DNA of 64,000 nucleotides from Punica granatum (Eukaryota > Streptophyta > Magnoliopsida > Myrtales > Lythraceae). Shown here in pieces: positions 35,135 through 45,996 of this stretch. Numbering within the stretch: the stretch's first letter is position 1; every line of letters begins with the position of its first letter. The stretch lies in contig NC_045129.1 of assembly GCF_007655135.1 (NCBI RefSeq), positions 17,210,274 through 17,274,273 of the forward strand, written 5' to 3'. The notes below the pieces were generated by a model. That model did no database searches, was not told where the DNA came from, and saw only the letters and a program-made list of their open reading frames with translations. The translations under genes were made by a program, and so were the position numbers.

Positions 35135-35982
35135 TGCGCACCCGAATTTCATCTCGTCGGGGCACGCGTGCACGCGCCTATGCAACGCTGTTTGGGAGTG
35201 TCCACCTTCTCGGGGATGCGCGACGGACGCACATGAGAAGGAGTCGCCACTTGCCATTTTACGACCCGAAGATCGAGAGTCGGCAAGTTACCCGGATCTA
35301 GGGGTACGGGGTACACCTAATTGCTAAGACATATTGTAAAATTCAATATTTCGGCCTACACATACTTATATATCATTTTAATTTTATAATATTTACATAT
35401 GCATATAAATGGGGCTTATAAATTTATTATGGGCTAAGCCCAATCACCCTCATTTCCTTCTAGATTAATCTCTATCCCACTGCCATACCTATGTCTAGAT
35501 AATATTATTTTTATTGAGGGGCTTTTGGGGGTTCTTTGCTCTGCTCGAGCAGAAGAAACGATAAGATAGAAGAGAGAACAGGAGGAAGCGGGAGGAATCT
35601 GCAGGAGCATGAAAAGCTTCGTGCAAACCCGGCACTGCGGCCACCTCCTCCCTTCTGACCTCTCTTTCTCAGGTACTTGTTAGTTATCTTTTCTTTCTTT
35701 TTGTCGCTCCGTGGTCGCAATATACCAGCAAGCAGAGACGAAAAAAAAAAAGAAAAAGAAAAAAAGAAATCTGAATTTAACCGTAGCAAAAAATTCTTCT
35801 GTTTGGATCTTGTTTCTGACCAGCTACCAGAACGGCCGGTTTTTCCCTTTGTTTTCAGTTAATGGGGTGTAGATTCAAGCTAAAGAATATTCGAAATTGA
35901 TTGCATTCTTATTGAGGTGAATTTTGATGACGATATATTGAAAATGAGGAGACAGATAGGGAAGAGAGGGAGAGAGAGAAAT

Positions 35983-35985
<3 letters not shown>

Positions 35986-36027
<42 letters not shown>
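35986..36027. repeat. (GA)n microsatellite in the nested LTR
   Basis: About 42 bases of GA repeat. Apparent open frames on both strands across 35880-36393 come from this and the neighbouring purine-rich DNA. Confidence 0.95.
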
Positions 36028-36034
<7 letters not shown>

Positions 36035-36560
36035 CATGTCCGAGAGGTAGCAGAGTAGAGAAGAAGTACGTGAGCTCGATTGAATGCTTAGGCTGGGGTT
36101 TATGGAAGGGGAAGAAGAAAGGAAGAACCGGGAGGAAGAACGGAGAGAGGAAGAGTGAGAAGGAGACAGAGAAAGAGACGAGGGTGTGACGAAGAGCCGG
36201 GAGGGCATTGACTCGAGGGAGAACTAGGGAGACTATTAAAGGAGAATTGAGAGTGACGAATGGGATAGAGCAAGCGAAGGTACGGCGGATGGAAGTGGAG
36301 AGCATGGAATAGGGAAAAGTTTAGCTTACATTGAACTAGTTTTTGGGCTATCTTAGGTACATTACTGATCTTGCTTATATAAGTTTCTTTCATTGATTAT
36401 GTTATTCTTGATATGAAATTGATGGAATGGGTCTTTCAAGTTGGAGATTGATTTCTATTTGAGGTGGAAGTGCTGACGCTCTTGAGCCTTGTGGAGATAT
36501 TTGATTTTTTTTTTCTTTTGCTGCTATAGCTTGATTATTTTGTAGATATTCTGCTGAGTT

Positions 36561-36757
36561 AAAATCTTTAGTTGGGTTCATGAAGTAATCGAGAAAGTTA
36601 TCATTTGCTTAGAGATATTGATATTAATTTTATTTTCAATTAGATCATGAACTGCCCTTTAAAATCTTTAGGTGGGTTCATGAAGTAATCGAGAAAGTTA
36701 TTATTTGCTTAGAGATATTGATATTAATTTTATTTTCAATTAGATCATGAACTGCCC
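36561..36757. repeat. 100-bp tandem duplication in the nested LTR
   Basis: The block AAAATCTTTAGTTGGGTTCA... through TCATGAACTGCCCT is present twice, exactly 100 bases apart (36561 and 36661), with only a couple of mismatches. Confidence 0.92.
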
Positions 36758-37385
36758 TGCTAGTAACTGATCTATGGTTTTTGTTTCTTTCGAGTGGTGC
36801 TACTCTATTTGTTGTTAAGTTAAGCTTCATTTGCTAAATTATTACTCTTGTGAATTTGGAAGTTGGGTTAGGTGGATTGATGGTGAAGGCAGGGTAAAGC
36901 TTATAGACTCATTTAGATTATTGATGCTTTGGGTATAGATTATTGAGCTTAGAGTTCTGAGACATCATTTTATTCAATCGTGTCTTTTCCTTGGTGAATC
37001 ATTTTTGATATTAGGTGAGTACTTCATTCCATTGTGAAATGATAAAATATATATATATATATATATACACATATATTATGTGAGTACTCTATTCCCTTGT
37101 GAACTGATGTAGTATAGTTATATAAATTATTTAAGAAAAATATTGTGACAGTTAGAGATTAAGAAATCGGTCTTGTTATGTTGTGTGAAATGATTTGAGA
37201 GATATTGCCCTCTTATGTTTCATGTTGACATAAGATATGCGGTGTGATTGTATATATTGATTGTGTATGAGATATGTGATGATATTATGATAAATTGGGA
37301 ATAGGAAATTGGTATGGATATATGAGGTGAGATGGCATGGTTGCAATTGTTTATGCTTGTGATTGTTGTTTGATTATAGCCATGG

Positions 37386-37910
37386 GACCGTTGATTCGGC
37401 GGGATACAAAAAGGGACGCCTAGACCGCTGATCTGGCGGGATACAAAAATGGACGCCTAGACCGCTGATCCGGCGGGATACAAAAAGGGACGCCTAGACC
37501 GCTGATCCGGCGGGATACAAAAATGGACGCCTAGACCGCTGATCCGGCGGGATACAAAAAGGGACGCCTAGACCGCTGATCCGGCGGGATACAAAAATGG
37601 ACGCCTAGACAGCTAATCCGGTGGGATACAAAAAGGGACGCCTAGATCGCTGATCCGGCGGGATACAAAAATGGACTCCTAGACAACTGATCCGGCGGGA
37701 TACAAAAAAGGGATGCCTAAACCGCTGATCCGGCGGGATACAAAAATGGACTCCTAGACAGTTGATCCGGCGGGATACAAAAAGGGACGCCTAGACCGCT
37801 GATCCGGCGGGATACAAAAATGGACTCCTAGACTGCTGATCCGGCGGGATACAAAAAAGGGACGCCTAGACCGTTGATCCGGGGGGATATAAAATGAACG
37901 CCTATACTCC
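37386..37910. repeat. 37-bp tandem array, about 14 copies
   Basis: The unit is GACCGCTGATCCGGCGGGAT followed by ACAAAAAGGGACGCCTA. Alternate units carry AAAGGGACGCC and AAATGGACGCC/AAATGGACTCC, so the true period is partly a 74-bp dimer. It sits in the middle of the solo LTR. Divergent units (CAGTTGATC, GCTAATCCGGTGG) lie towards the right end. Confidence 0.95.
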
Positions 37911-40704
37911 TACTGCCGGAGGATAATGGGCGGCCCCCGCTTATGATAAATAAAATGAGGAATTTATGGATATGAGTGCGGGGTCACGGTACAGTCACAA
38001 CTCTGTTGCGAGGAAATGCACCCCTATGGCTATATTGATTGATTGTGCTGTATATTGTTTGTATGATACGATTGCTATAAATGTGATGATTGTTGAGGTT
38101 GTCTGAAGATGTTCTGTGAAAGTCATGTTGTTGCTAGAGCTTGATCTGTTATGTGATTGTGTTGTGAGGTTTATGGAATGCTAATGAATGGATATTTGAT
38201 ATTTATATGATATTGGATATTAGAGAAATAGTTGAAAGAGTTGTGTGTATTTGTTATTAGTAGAACTTAAATTTAATAACTATATTGGATATGATTATTA
38301 TTGTAGTTTGTATCTATACATATATATATATATGTATATATATTGTGTAATTGTGCGGGTGAGCTGATAGTTGTATTGGATGAGATTGTATCATTTATTT
38401 GCATATTTGCTTGTTTGAAATTAAATACTTATTTAATAATAAGTCATTTTGCTTTGGAATATAGTATTCATTGAGATGCAGCTCACACTCTGCATATATT
38501 TTTTAGATGAACTAGGAGCTAGACTAGCAGCACATGAGAGCGCTTTGGATATCGGGGATCAGTTTGAAGGACCAGGTAGAAACGTTAGTTATTTTATATG
38601 TATTTTTTTTGTATAGAGTGTATTTGAATATGTTACGACCTGAAATTTTTGTTTTGTTTAGTTTAGTAATTGATTGAGAAAAGAAAATTACTCTCTTTTG
38701 AGATGTATATACATATTAGAGCTTACCATATTGGTTTTATATTTTTGAGAGTTTATGGAAAGCCAGTTTTAGGTGAATAGTTATGTGGTAATGGATATAC
38801 AGGAAATACAGGGAAAATTCAGCTGAAATTTCGGGTTGTGACACATATGGTCTACGAAACCCGAGATTTCGAATTCGGGGGTTCAGTTACATGCGAGCCT
38901 ATATCTCGCACGCCCTATCAGTACTCTAGCTTGTCTAGGTTTGCCATTTTAATTTAATTACCGCTTAATTGAGTTCCGCTCATCATACGCGTTTTGACAC
39001 TGCAAATTTGAAAAAATACTCCGACCGTCCAATTTTCGACCGAGATTCTTACATGAATAAATGTACAACATAAACTCTTACTTTGTTCTCTCAAATAAAT
39101 AAAATACAACTGAATCTCGGTCGGTTCGCGTTTGGTTATTATTTAACTCGTGCTCACCGTGTGGTTTGAAAAGATGGGAATTAAAATTAAGATGCGCGCT
39201 CAGTGTTAGGGGATTGGACCCTGTGATCTACGATTTGGGGCGTTGGACCCCGTATGGATCGTATCCTAAAGAATCGGGCTCGATCCGCAAAACAAACAAA
39301 TGCAAGAATGTAACAAGCGGGTACAAATAAACAAACAATGGGATTTTGTTATTGCCGAATTTACGTGAATTAACCGATTATTAACCGGGGTATCTTGGCA
39401 TGCAAATCCTACCCTAAAGTAAACAAAGCGGGTACAGGGTGTGAATCGATCAAGGATCGCCTCGGGAAGGTATTTCGCATTTGGCATTATTTTCCGAGTA
39501 CTTGACATACGTGACGTCTATAGTCAAGTCTTGTGTTTGTGGGTTTCTTTTAGGATTGTTCTATGTTGTGACACTACGGTTGTTACAAGTAATTAGCGAA
39601 CATGAATTCCGCCCGTAAATCCTAGAACCTAGTGCCTACCCCGCTATTGCCCATTTTTGTTTTAACCAAGTACACAATTAGTCTGGTATTTGTATTTTGA
39701 GCCAATCCACCCGAACTAACTAGCCGAGACTATACTAGAATAACAAAAACTCATCGGTCGGATAGAGCGGGCTATGCAGATGAACCTACGCCTGAACAGG
39801 TAGCCCATCCATTACCTTGATACCGTAGTGTTTATCTTATTCTAATCCTAGGGGTGTCGCTGAACTGAAAATAGACGATTTTGCCCTTGAGGTGAAAATT
39901 ATTTTCGGAAAAGAGAGACTACGCGGTGCGGGCCACCTCGGCCTGTGACCGGCGCCGACTGATCCCCTGGACCTTCCAGGGTTGTCAACAACCCTAAAAA
40001 AAGCCAAAGGCCCGATCGATCTATCCGGAAGTGATCTAAGAAGAACTTCCACGCCCCGACTTGAGTTTCCTGAAATCAGGTGAGGCCTCGAGTCAAGACG
40101 CGTAAGTCCTTCCTAGATGTCCATGTAACATCGAGCCACATGTCTCGGGTTTTATAAAATTTACAAGTTTTGAGAAGGGCACCAACGCATGTTTGCAACC
40201 TATCGACGCGTGTTACCGGTTTATTACCAATTCGTGCAAATTTTTTAGGGCCAAGTGAGTTAATTAATCGCATGAACGTCTCGATTACTCCGTTAGTGGA
40301 ATTATTGATTAAATTAATTAATATTTTGCTAAATGGTCTAAATTTGCGGATTTCAGACCGTCGAGCCAATCATTGATGGACCGTCCGATGCGGATCCTAA
40401 TTCCCGATTCATGTGAGGTTTCGATTAAAACGAGAAAATAAAGCGTTTAAACACGGATCAAGAGCATTTTATCAAGCACGATAAACATACATATTTTACA
40501 CAATCGATGCCGCCATGATCGCGATAAACACATACAAACATAATATTAATGGAATCGATAAAACGGCACCGACTCATGGAAGTAGGAAAACATAAAAGAA
40601 CACACATTGTCATGTTATATACATGTAATTATTGAAACAAAAATATTTAATCGGGGCACATACGTTGTGGGTCGGGAATCCAAGTAGGAAAGGGTTGGGT
40701 ATCT

Positions 40705-41400
40705 TTAGAAAATGTCCAGGGACTGAATTGAACAATTTTAAAAGAACAGGGACTGATTTGAAAATTAAGATAAAGTTTCAGGGGACTGATTTGAAAATTT
40801 TGAAAAATTCGGGACTGTGTAAAAATTACTGAAAATGCCCCAGGACTATTTTGAAACGAATTTGAAAGTTCGGGGCTGATCTGAAAAGTGAAAAATTCCC
40901 CAAGGACTGAACTGAAACAACGTAAAAAGCTCCTGGAACTGGTTTAAAAATCCTGAAAAATTCAAGGACTGATTGAAACATGCTAAAAATGGCTGGGAAT
41001 CGACTGAAACGAATTTTAAAATTCGGGGCAGATCTAAAAAGGGCGGAAAATAGCCTCAGGACTAAACTAGAACAACTTGAAAAGTTCCTCGGAGTGGTTG
41101 GAAAATTTTGGAAAATTCAAGGATTGATTGGAAAATGGTAAAAATGGCTGGGACTTGATTGAAAAGAATTTTAAAATTCGGGGCAGATCTGACAAGGGCG
41201 GAAAATAGCCCCGGGACTAAACTGAAACAACTTTAAAAGTTCCTTGGGATAATTGAAGAATTCTGAAAAATTCAAGGACTGATCTGGGAATATTAAAATG
41301 ACCGAGGCTTGACTTAAACACATCGGAAAGTTAGGGGCTGATTTAAAAAAAATGAAAAGTTGTCCTCAGGACTGAAGTGAAACAAAATGGAAAGTTCATA
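40705..41400. repeat. Degenerate short tandem repeats in the left LTR
   Basis: Recurring GGGACTGATTTGAAAATT-like units, roughly 30-40 bases apart, with variants such as GGACTGAACTGAAACAA and GGGGCTGATCTGAAAA. The same arrangement is present in the other LTR (56400-57065), so it predates this insertion. Confidence 0.75.
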
Positions 41401-42791
41401 AAATCGAGTTCGGGACAAATTCGATCATCCATGCAACCCGATAACGCTCATTTCACATCATATCCATACAAGCAAACATTAATATTCAGAAATGGAGCCT
41501 TAAACATGCCACTAAGTCGGGAATTTACCTAGTTCGAGAAGTCGAGGGGTGATTCTGTAAATAAAAAAAATTAGCCGAACTGGGCCGGGCGCGGGCTGGG
41601 CCGCTGCTAAACGCGAGTTGCGCTGGTGGACTGGTCCGGGCCGCTGCAAGACTGGGCCGTAAGCTGGGCTGCTGGGGGGCGCGCCTGTTCAACCCTGAAA
41701 AAAGGAAATCGACCCGATTAGAACGAAAGACGAAAACAGAGGAGAAAGGACGCGGTCCGGGTGGCTGTGCGGTTGCACTCGACCCCGGGAGATCACGGAG
41801 CGCAACCGGAGGGAGCGAGGGTCGTCTAGAGAGAGAGTCGGCTGAGCTGTGGGAGTGTAGGAGGAGCCGAGAGAGGCAAAGATGTGAGCTGTGGGTTCAA
41901 GGAGAGAGAGGCGAGCTGAGGGAGTTTGGAGATGGGCGAGCTGTGTGCGAGTTATGGGTCGAGCTGAGGGAGTCGTCCCCGCAAGAGAAAGAGACCGAGC
42001 TGTGGTTTTCTTTTTTTCGGGGAGAATCTGCGAGCTGAGCCAGTGAGATCCCGAGAGAGTGTGTGTTGTCCGTGTCTATTGACCAGCTAAGGAAGAAGAA
42101 CCCGAGCAGCGGGTTTTCTTCAAAACCGAGAGAGAGAGAGAGAGTTGGCATGCACGGGAGTTGTTGGCGTGTGCAGAGGAAGAAGAGGATGGTGCAGGTC
42201 GGAGCAGTGTATCCGTGCAAGGGTTTGGTTTACAGGCTTGAGTCAGGAGGCGCAGAGCAGGGAAGAAAAAAAAGAAAAAGAAAAGAGAAGGAAAAAGAAG
42301 AAAAAGAATGAGCAAGTGGAATGGGCGGGAAAAGAGAAGAAAGGGAAAAGGGAAGGCAACGGTCAGAAGTCAGACATGACTTATGACTGGGCTCTGATCG
42401 AAATTAATTTTTAAAAAAACAAAAACAAAACGAATTTGATGTGCGTAAAAATTGAAAATTCCCCTATTTCTTAATATGATGTCGGAAAAATAATTCGAGA
42501 CCGCTATCATGCTCAAAAAAATTCGTTGATCAATATTATGCGATAAAATTATTATCAATCTTGAATTTTGTCCCGGATTTTGAGAATTAGGGTCGATGTA
42601 CGCGAAATTCAAAAACATCCCAAATAGTATTATTTTTGAAAAAAATCGTAAAATTGATGTTAAATTAGGAAAATGTGCTATTTCCGAAAAGTCGTGAATA
42701 CTCGAGTCACTAATTGGAAATATTCCCTCACGGGTGACAAAATGACGATTTTGTACATTTGGAGCTGATGGACCAAAATTGGGTGCTAACA

Positions 42792-42806
42792 GCTTGCCCC
42801 TCTTTG
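42792..42806 (-). other. Polypurine tract of the Ogre-like element
   Basis: On the element strand AAAGAGGGGCAAGC directly precedes the 3' LTR start TGTTAGCACCC. This is the position of the plus-strand priming site in LTR retrotransposons. Confidence 0.7.
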
Positions 42807-43033
42807 GTTGCATGCTCGGATAGAGGGTGCAGCCAAAGATTATGAGAAGCACCCGTTTGATCTTGACGACCATCTAGACATTCTCCCAATAGTTGCTTGT
42901 TCTCTTGTTTGGATGTATAGGAGTAGGTCGTGTAGGTGCAACGGACCTGTTTGTGAGAGGAAAAAGACAAAGGAGTCATGGCAAGTGAACGATACAGTGT
43001 GAATTTGTAACTCAAAACAACAAATGCAGAGAT

Positions 43034-43600
43034 GAAACCCATAAAGCAATAAATGTGGACGCAAAGTCCAGAAAGCAGTAAATATGGACGCGAAGTCTTG
43101 AAAACAGTAAATATGGACGCAAAGTCTTGAAAGCAGTAAATGTGGACGAGAAGTCCAGAAAGCAATAAATATGGACGCGAAGTCCAGAAAGCAGTAAATG
43201 TGGACTTCGAAGTCCTGAAAGCAGTAAATGTGGACAAGAAGTTCGTGGACGCGAAGTCCTGAAAGCAATAAATGTGGACGCGAAGTCCAAAAAGCAGTAA
43301 ATATGGACACGAAGTCCGAAAAATGATAAATGTGGACGCGAAGTCTAGAAAGCGGTAAATGTGGACATGAAGTCTAGAAAGCAGTAAATGTGGACGCGAA
43401 GTCCTGAAAGCAGTAAATGTGGACGCGAAGTCCAGAAAGCAGTAAATGTGGATTCTAAGTCCGGAAAGCGATAAATGTGGACGCAAAGTCCAGAAAGCGG
43501 TAAATGTGGATACGAACTCCAGAAAGCAATAAATGCGGACACGAAATTCGAAAAGCGATGAATGTGGACTCGAAGTCCGAAAAGCAATAAATGTTGACAT
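43034..43600. repeat. 29-bp tandem array, about 19-20 copies
   Basis: The unit is AGAAAGCAGTAAATGTGGAC followed by GCGAAGTCC, with base substitutions in most copies and two length variants near 43200-43255. It lies between integrase and the 3' LTR. Because 29 is not a multiple of three and the unit has no stop in the reverse complement, all three reverse frames stay open. That creates artificial repetitive frames of up to 300 codons (42728-43630) that are not genes. Confidence 0.95.
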
Positions 43601-44239
43601 GGTGCGAAAGTGCATGGAATGCAGAAGCAATGACTAATGTTAGGGGATGGCGCGGGGCGCCGGATTTGTTGGATTTGAGTTCAGATTGTGCTTATGATGG
43701 CGCAATGGTAAGCGTTGTTCGCCGTTCGTCGCATTAGTGGGCGTTGTGGGTCTCCTTGAGGGTCGTTCACTCGGGTTGAGATTGCATCCTGTCACATGTG
43801 GCAGACATAAGTCCGTCAGGAGGAGACACCTCTCGGGATCCGCGTGCTCACACTTGTACACAAAGAATGGCGGCTAATGGTCGTTGACAGTTACGCGAAA
43901 CCGTTGGAATTACGATGTGCAAAGGAAATCTATGTAGTGATGCTTTGGGGATTTGGACTCAGTGGCCTTTTGAGGGGCAGCCGTGTCCCCGAATGTGACA
44001 CGCACTTGACTAAAAGAAAGGCTTTTCACAGAGTGGGGCATGGCCCGTAGATTTTTGAGTAAAGGTAAAGGGAGGGATCTTTAGGATCCTCCGAATCAAG
44101 GATACGACGATTTGACTCCATTTCGAGGAGTGTCTTGAGCTTGGAGAGTCGAAGAGAGTTTACTTGCGTCGAGGACTGCCGAACTACTACTAGCTGTAGC
44201 TTCACGCGAAGTGCCGTTGTTCTTTCGTGGTCAAGCCGA
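43601..44239. other. Non-coding 3' internal region of the Ogre-like element
   Basis: Moderate GC, with no recognised domain or repeat. Confidence 0.5.
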
Positions 44240-44560
44240 CAATAGCCCCTAATTTTTGCCTAGGTCGCAAGATGCGTGACGACCTAGCGGGGTATTTTTA
44301 TTTGACTTTTCTCACATGAGTGCTCACCTTTTGCTACGATCGCCCCTGTTCGGGTCCGATCTCACCTCTCGGTTCCTCTAACTTTTGCCTAGACCGCCAT
44401 TTGTGGGTTTTCAGCCTAGTGAGGAATTGATTTGTGCTCTCCTTTTGCCACAACTCCCCTTTGCAGGATTTTAAGCTGTGCCCCTCGTTCCCTAATTTTT
44501 GCCTAGGCCGTCTCGAGGAGGTTTTCGACCTAGTGGGAAAAATTGTTCTTTTTCTCTCAG
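44240..44560. repeat. Three imperfect tandem units downstream of integrase
   Basis: TAATTTTTGCCTAGGTCG recurs at about 44250, 44379 (TAACTTTTGCCTAGACCG) and 44493 (TAATTTTTGCCTAGGCCG), spaced 129 and 114 bases. Each is followed by GACCTAGYG-type and CTCNCCTTTTGC text. The array is non-coding. Confidence 0.75.
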
Positions 44561-44730
44561 AAGTCTTCTTAGACAAGAGTTGAATGGGAATGGCATTTGC
44601 GTAGATAATAGAAAATGTGCTAAGGTGAAACGGCGCGGAGGCTGACAAAAAACAAAAGAAGATAAGGGCCTAGAAGGTGGCCTGAAGCTTGCGGGAATAC
44701 AAAGAGACCGTCGGATGACAAAGAGGGCCA

Positions 44731-45995
44731 TCAAGGGTAGTACTTCTTAAGGGCGTCGGCGTTGATCGGGAGCGCGTTTTGGGTCCCGTCCATATCGCTT
44801 ATGATAATCGCCCCTCCGGAGAAGACTTCCTTGACGACGAAAGGCCCATCATACTTGTATGCGAATTGCCACGAGAGTCAGGTGCAATGTGCAGGACCTT
44901 TCGCATAACGAGATCGCCAGGGTAGAACTCGTGGTGGCGAACCCTTGCATTGAACGCTCGGGCCATTTTTTGTTGGTAGCATTGATTGTGGCAAAGCGCT
45001 GTTAGCCATTTCTCGTCAATGAGATTGAGCTGCTCGTAGCGTTGCTTCGCCCATTCTGCTTCTTCGAGCTTGGACTCGGCGAGGACCCTCATGGAGGGAA
45101 TCTCCACTTCGATTGGGAGGACTGCTTCCATGCCATAGACCAGGGAGTACGGAGTTGCCCCGGTGGAAGTTCGGATAGATGTTCGATATGCTAAGAGCGC
45201 AAAAGGGAGCATCTCGTGCCAATCCTTGTAGATCATCGTCATTTTCTCGATGATCCTCTTGATGTTTTTGTTCGCAGCCTCCACTGCACCGTTCATTTGG
45301 GGACGGTATGGCGTGGAGTTGCGATGGTGTATTTTGAATCGCTCACAAAGTTCGTTAATGATCCTATTGTTCAAGTTCTTGGCATTGTCGGTGATGATTG
45401 TCTCGGGGACTCCATATCGGGTGACCGAAGCGAGCGTTATGGCCTCAATCCACTTGGTGAAGTAGTCGATTGCCACCAAAATGAACAGATGTCCGTTGGA
45501 TGCTTTGGGACTGATAGGGCCAATCACATCGATTGCCTTCATTAAAAAGAGCCACGGGGCTGCCATCGGGCGTAGCTCATTGGGGGATGCTTTGATCTGA
45601 TCGACGTAAACCTGGCACAAGAGGCAGTGTCTGACGTGTTTGGTGCAGTCGGCCTCCATGGTGGACCAGAAGTAACCCGGGCGCATGAGTTTGTTGGTGA
45701 ACATAAGACTGCTCATGTGAGGTCCGCAACTCCCTTCATGTATCTCTTCCATGAGGCATTGTGCCTCGTTTTCGTCGACACACAAGAGTAGTGTGGCGTC
45801 GAAGGAACGGCTGTAAAGAGTCTCTCTGCTCAGGAAGTAATGCGCCGCGAGTCGCCGAAGTGTTTTCCTGTCCCGATGGTTGGCAAATGTCGGGTATTGG
45901 CAGGTTTACAAAAAATATTTGATGTCTTCGTACCATGACTGCTCATCGGTCGCCTGGATTGTGTCATAGTAAGCCGGACCTTTGGCAATCTCGAT
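44731..45995 (-). pseudogene. Integrase region of the Ogre-like element (degenerate)
   Basis: Integrase inserts the retrotransposon DNA into the host. The long frame from 45785 shows the HHCC zinc-binding module: His16, His23, Cys54 and Cys57, counted from the Met at 45785. The catalytic core follows: Asp86 in AIDVIGP, Asp133 in IITDN and Glu169 in NGAVEAAN, with 35 residues between Asp133 and Glu169. Only 46 residues lie between the first two Asp, about 15 fewer than usual in this family; text jumps from ITLASV to TRYGVPE, suggesting an in-frame deletion. The GPF/chromodomain-free C-terminal part changes frame near 44878 (one base lost) and then runs on to a stop at 44731-44733. Upstream there is a frame change near 45995 and a TAA at 45906-45908. 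Confidence 0.9.
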
Positions 45996-45996
45996 C

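Larger units (their letters stand above)
35335..38843 (+). mobile_element. Solo LTR (3.5 kb), Tekay/Del-like chromovirus, nested
   Basis: Starts TGTAAAATTCAATATTTCGG and ends AATTTCGGGTTGTGACA, with TG...CA termini and a perfect 5-bp target duplication CATAT at 35330-35334 and 38844-38848. The other Ogre LTR has a single GCATATGG at the equivalent site, near 54481. The 3' text (GATATCGGGGATCAG, GGACCAGGTAGAAACG) and the GGGTTGTGACA end are familiar from Del/Tekay LTRs. No internal coding region or second LTR is present. It contains a GA microsatellite, a 100-bp duplication and a 37-bp array. Confidence 0.85.
35135..42791 (-). repeat. 3' LTR of the Ogre-like element (with nested insertion)
   Basis: Aligns throughout with 54307-58524 once 35335-38843 is removed: the same ATTTCATCTCGTC start, the same CATCGGTCGGATAGAGCGGG block near 39753 and the same GGGTGCTAACA end. 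By eye the copies agree at most positions but differ by many substitutions and small indels, so insertion is not recent. It is non-coding, and the purine-rich frames near 41900-42310 are not genes. Confidence 0.9.

Noticed and set aside
35880..36393. Overlapping open frames of 90-141 codons on both strands
   Set aside because: They arise from the GA microsatellite and purine-rich DNA of a solo LTR.
43034..43600. CRISPR-like regular repeats
   Set aside because: Head-to-tail repeats without unique spacers, in a plant retrotransposon.
42728..43630. 300-codon reverse-strand open frame with repeated FRTSRPH-like text
   Set aside because: It is generated by the 29-bp tandem array, which is open in all three reverse frames, and it has no promoter or domain.
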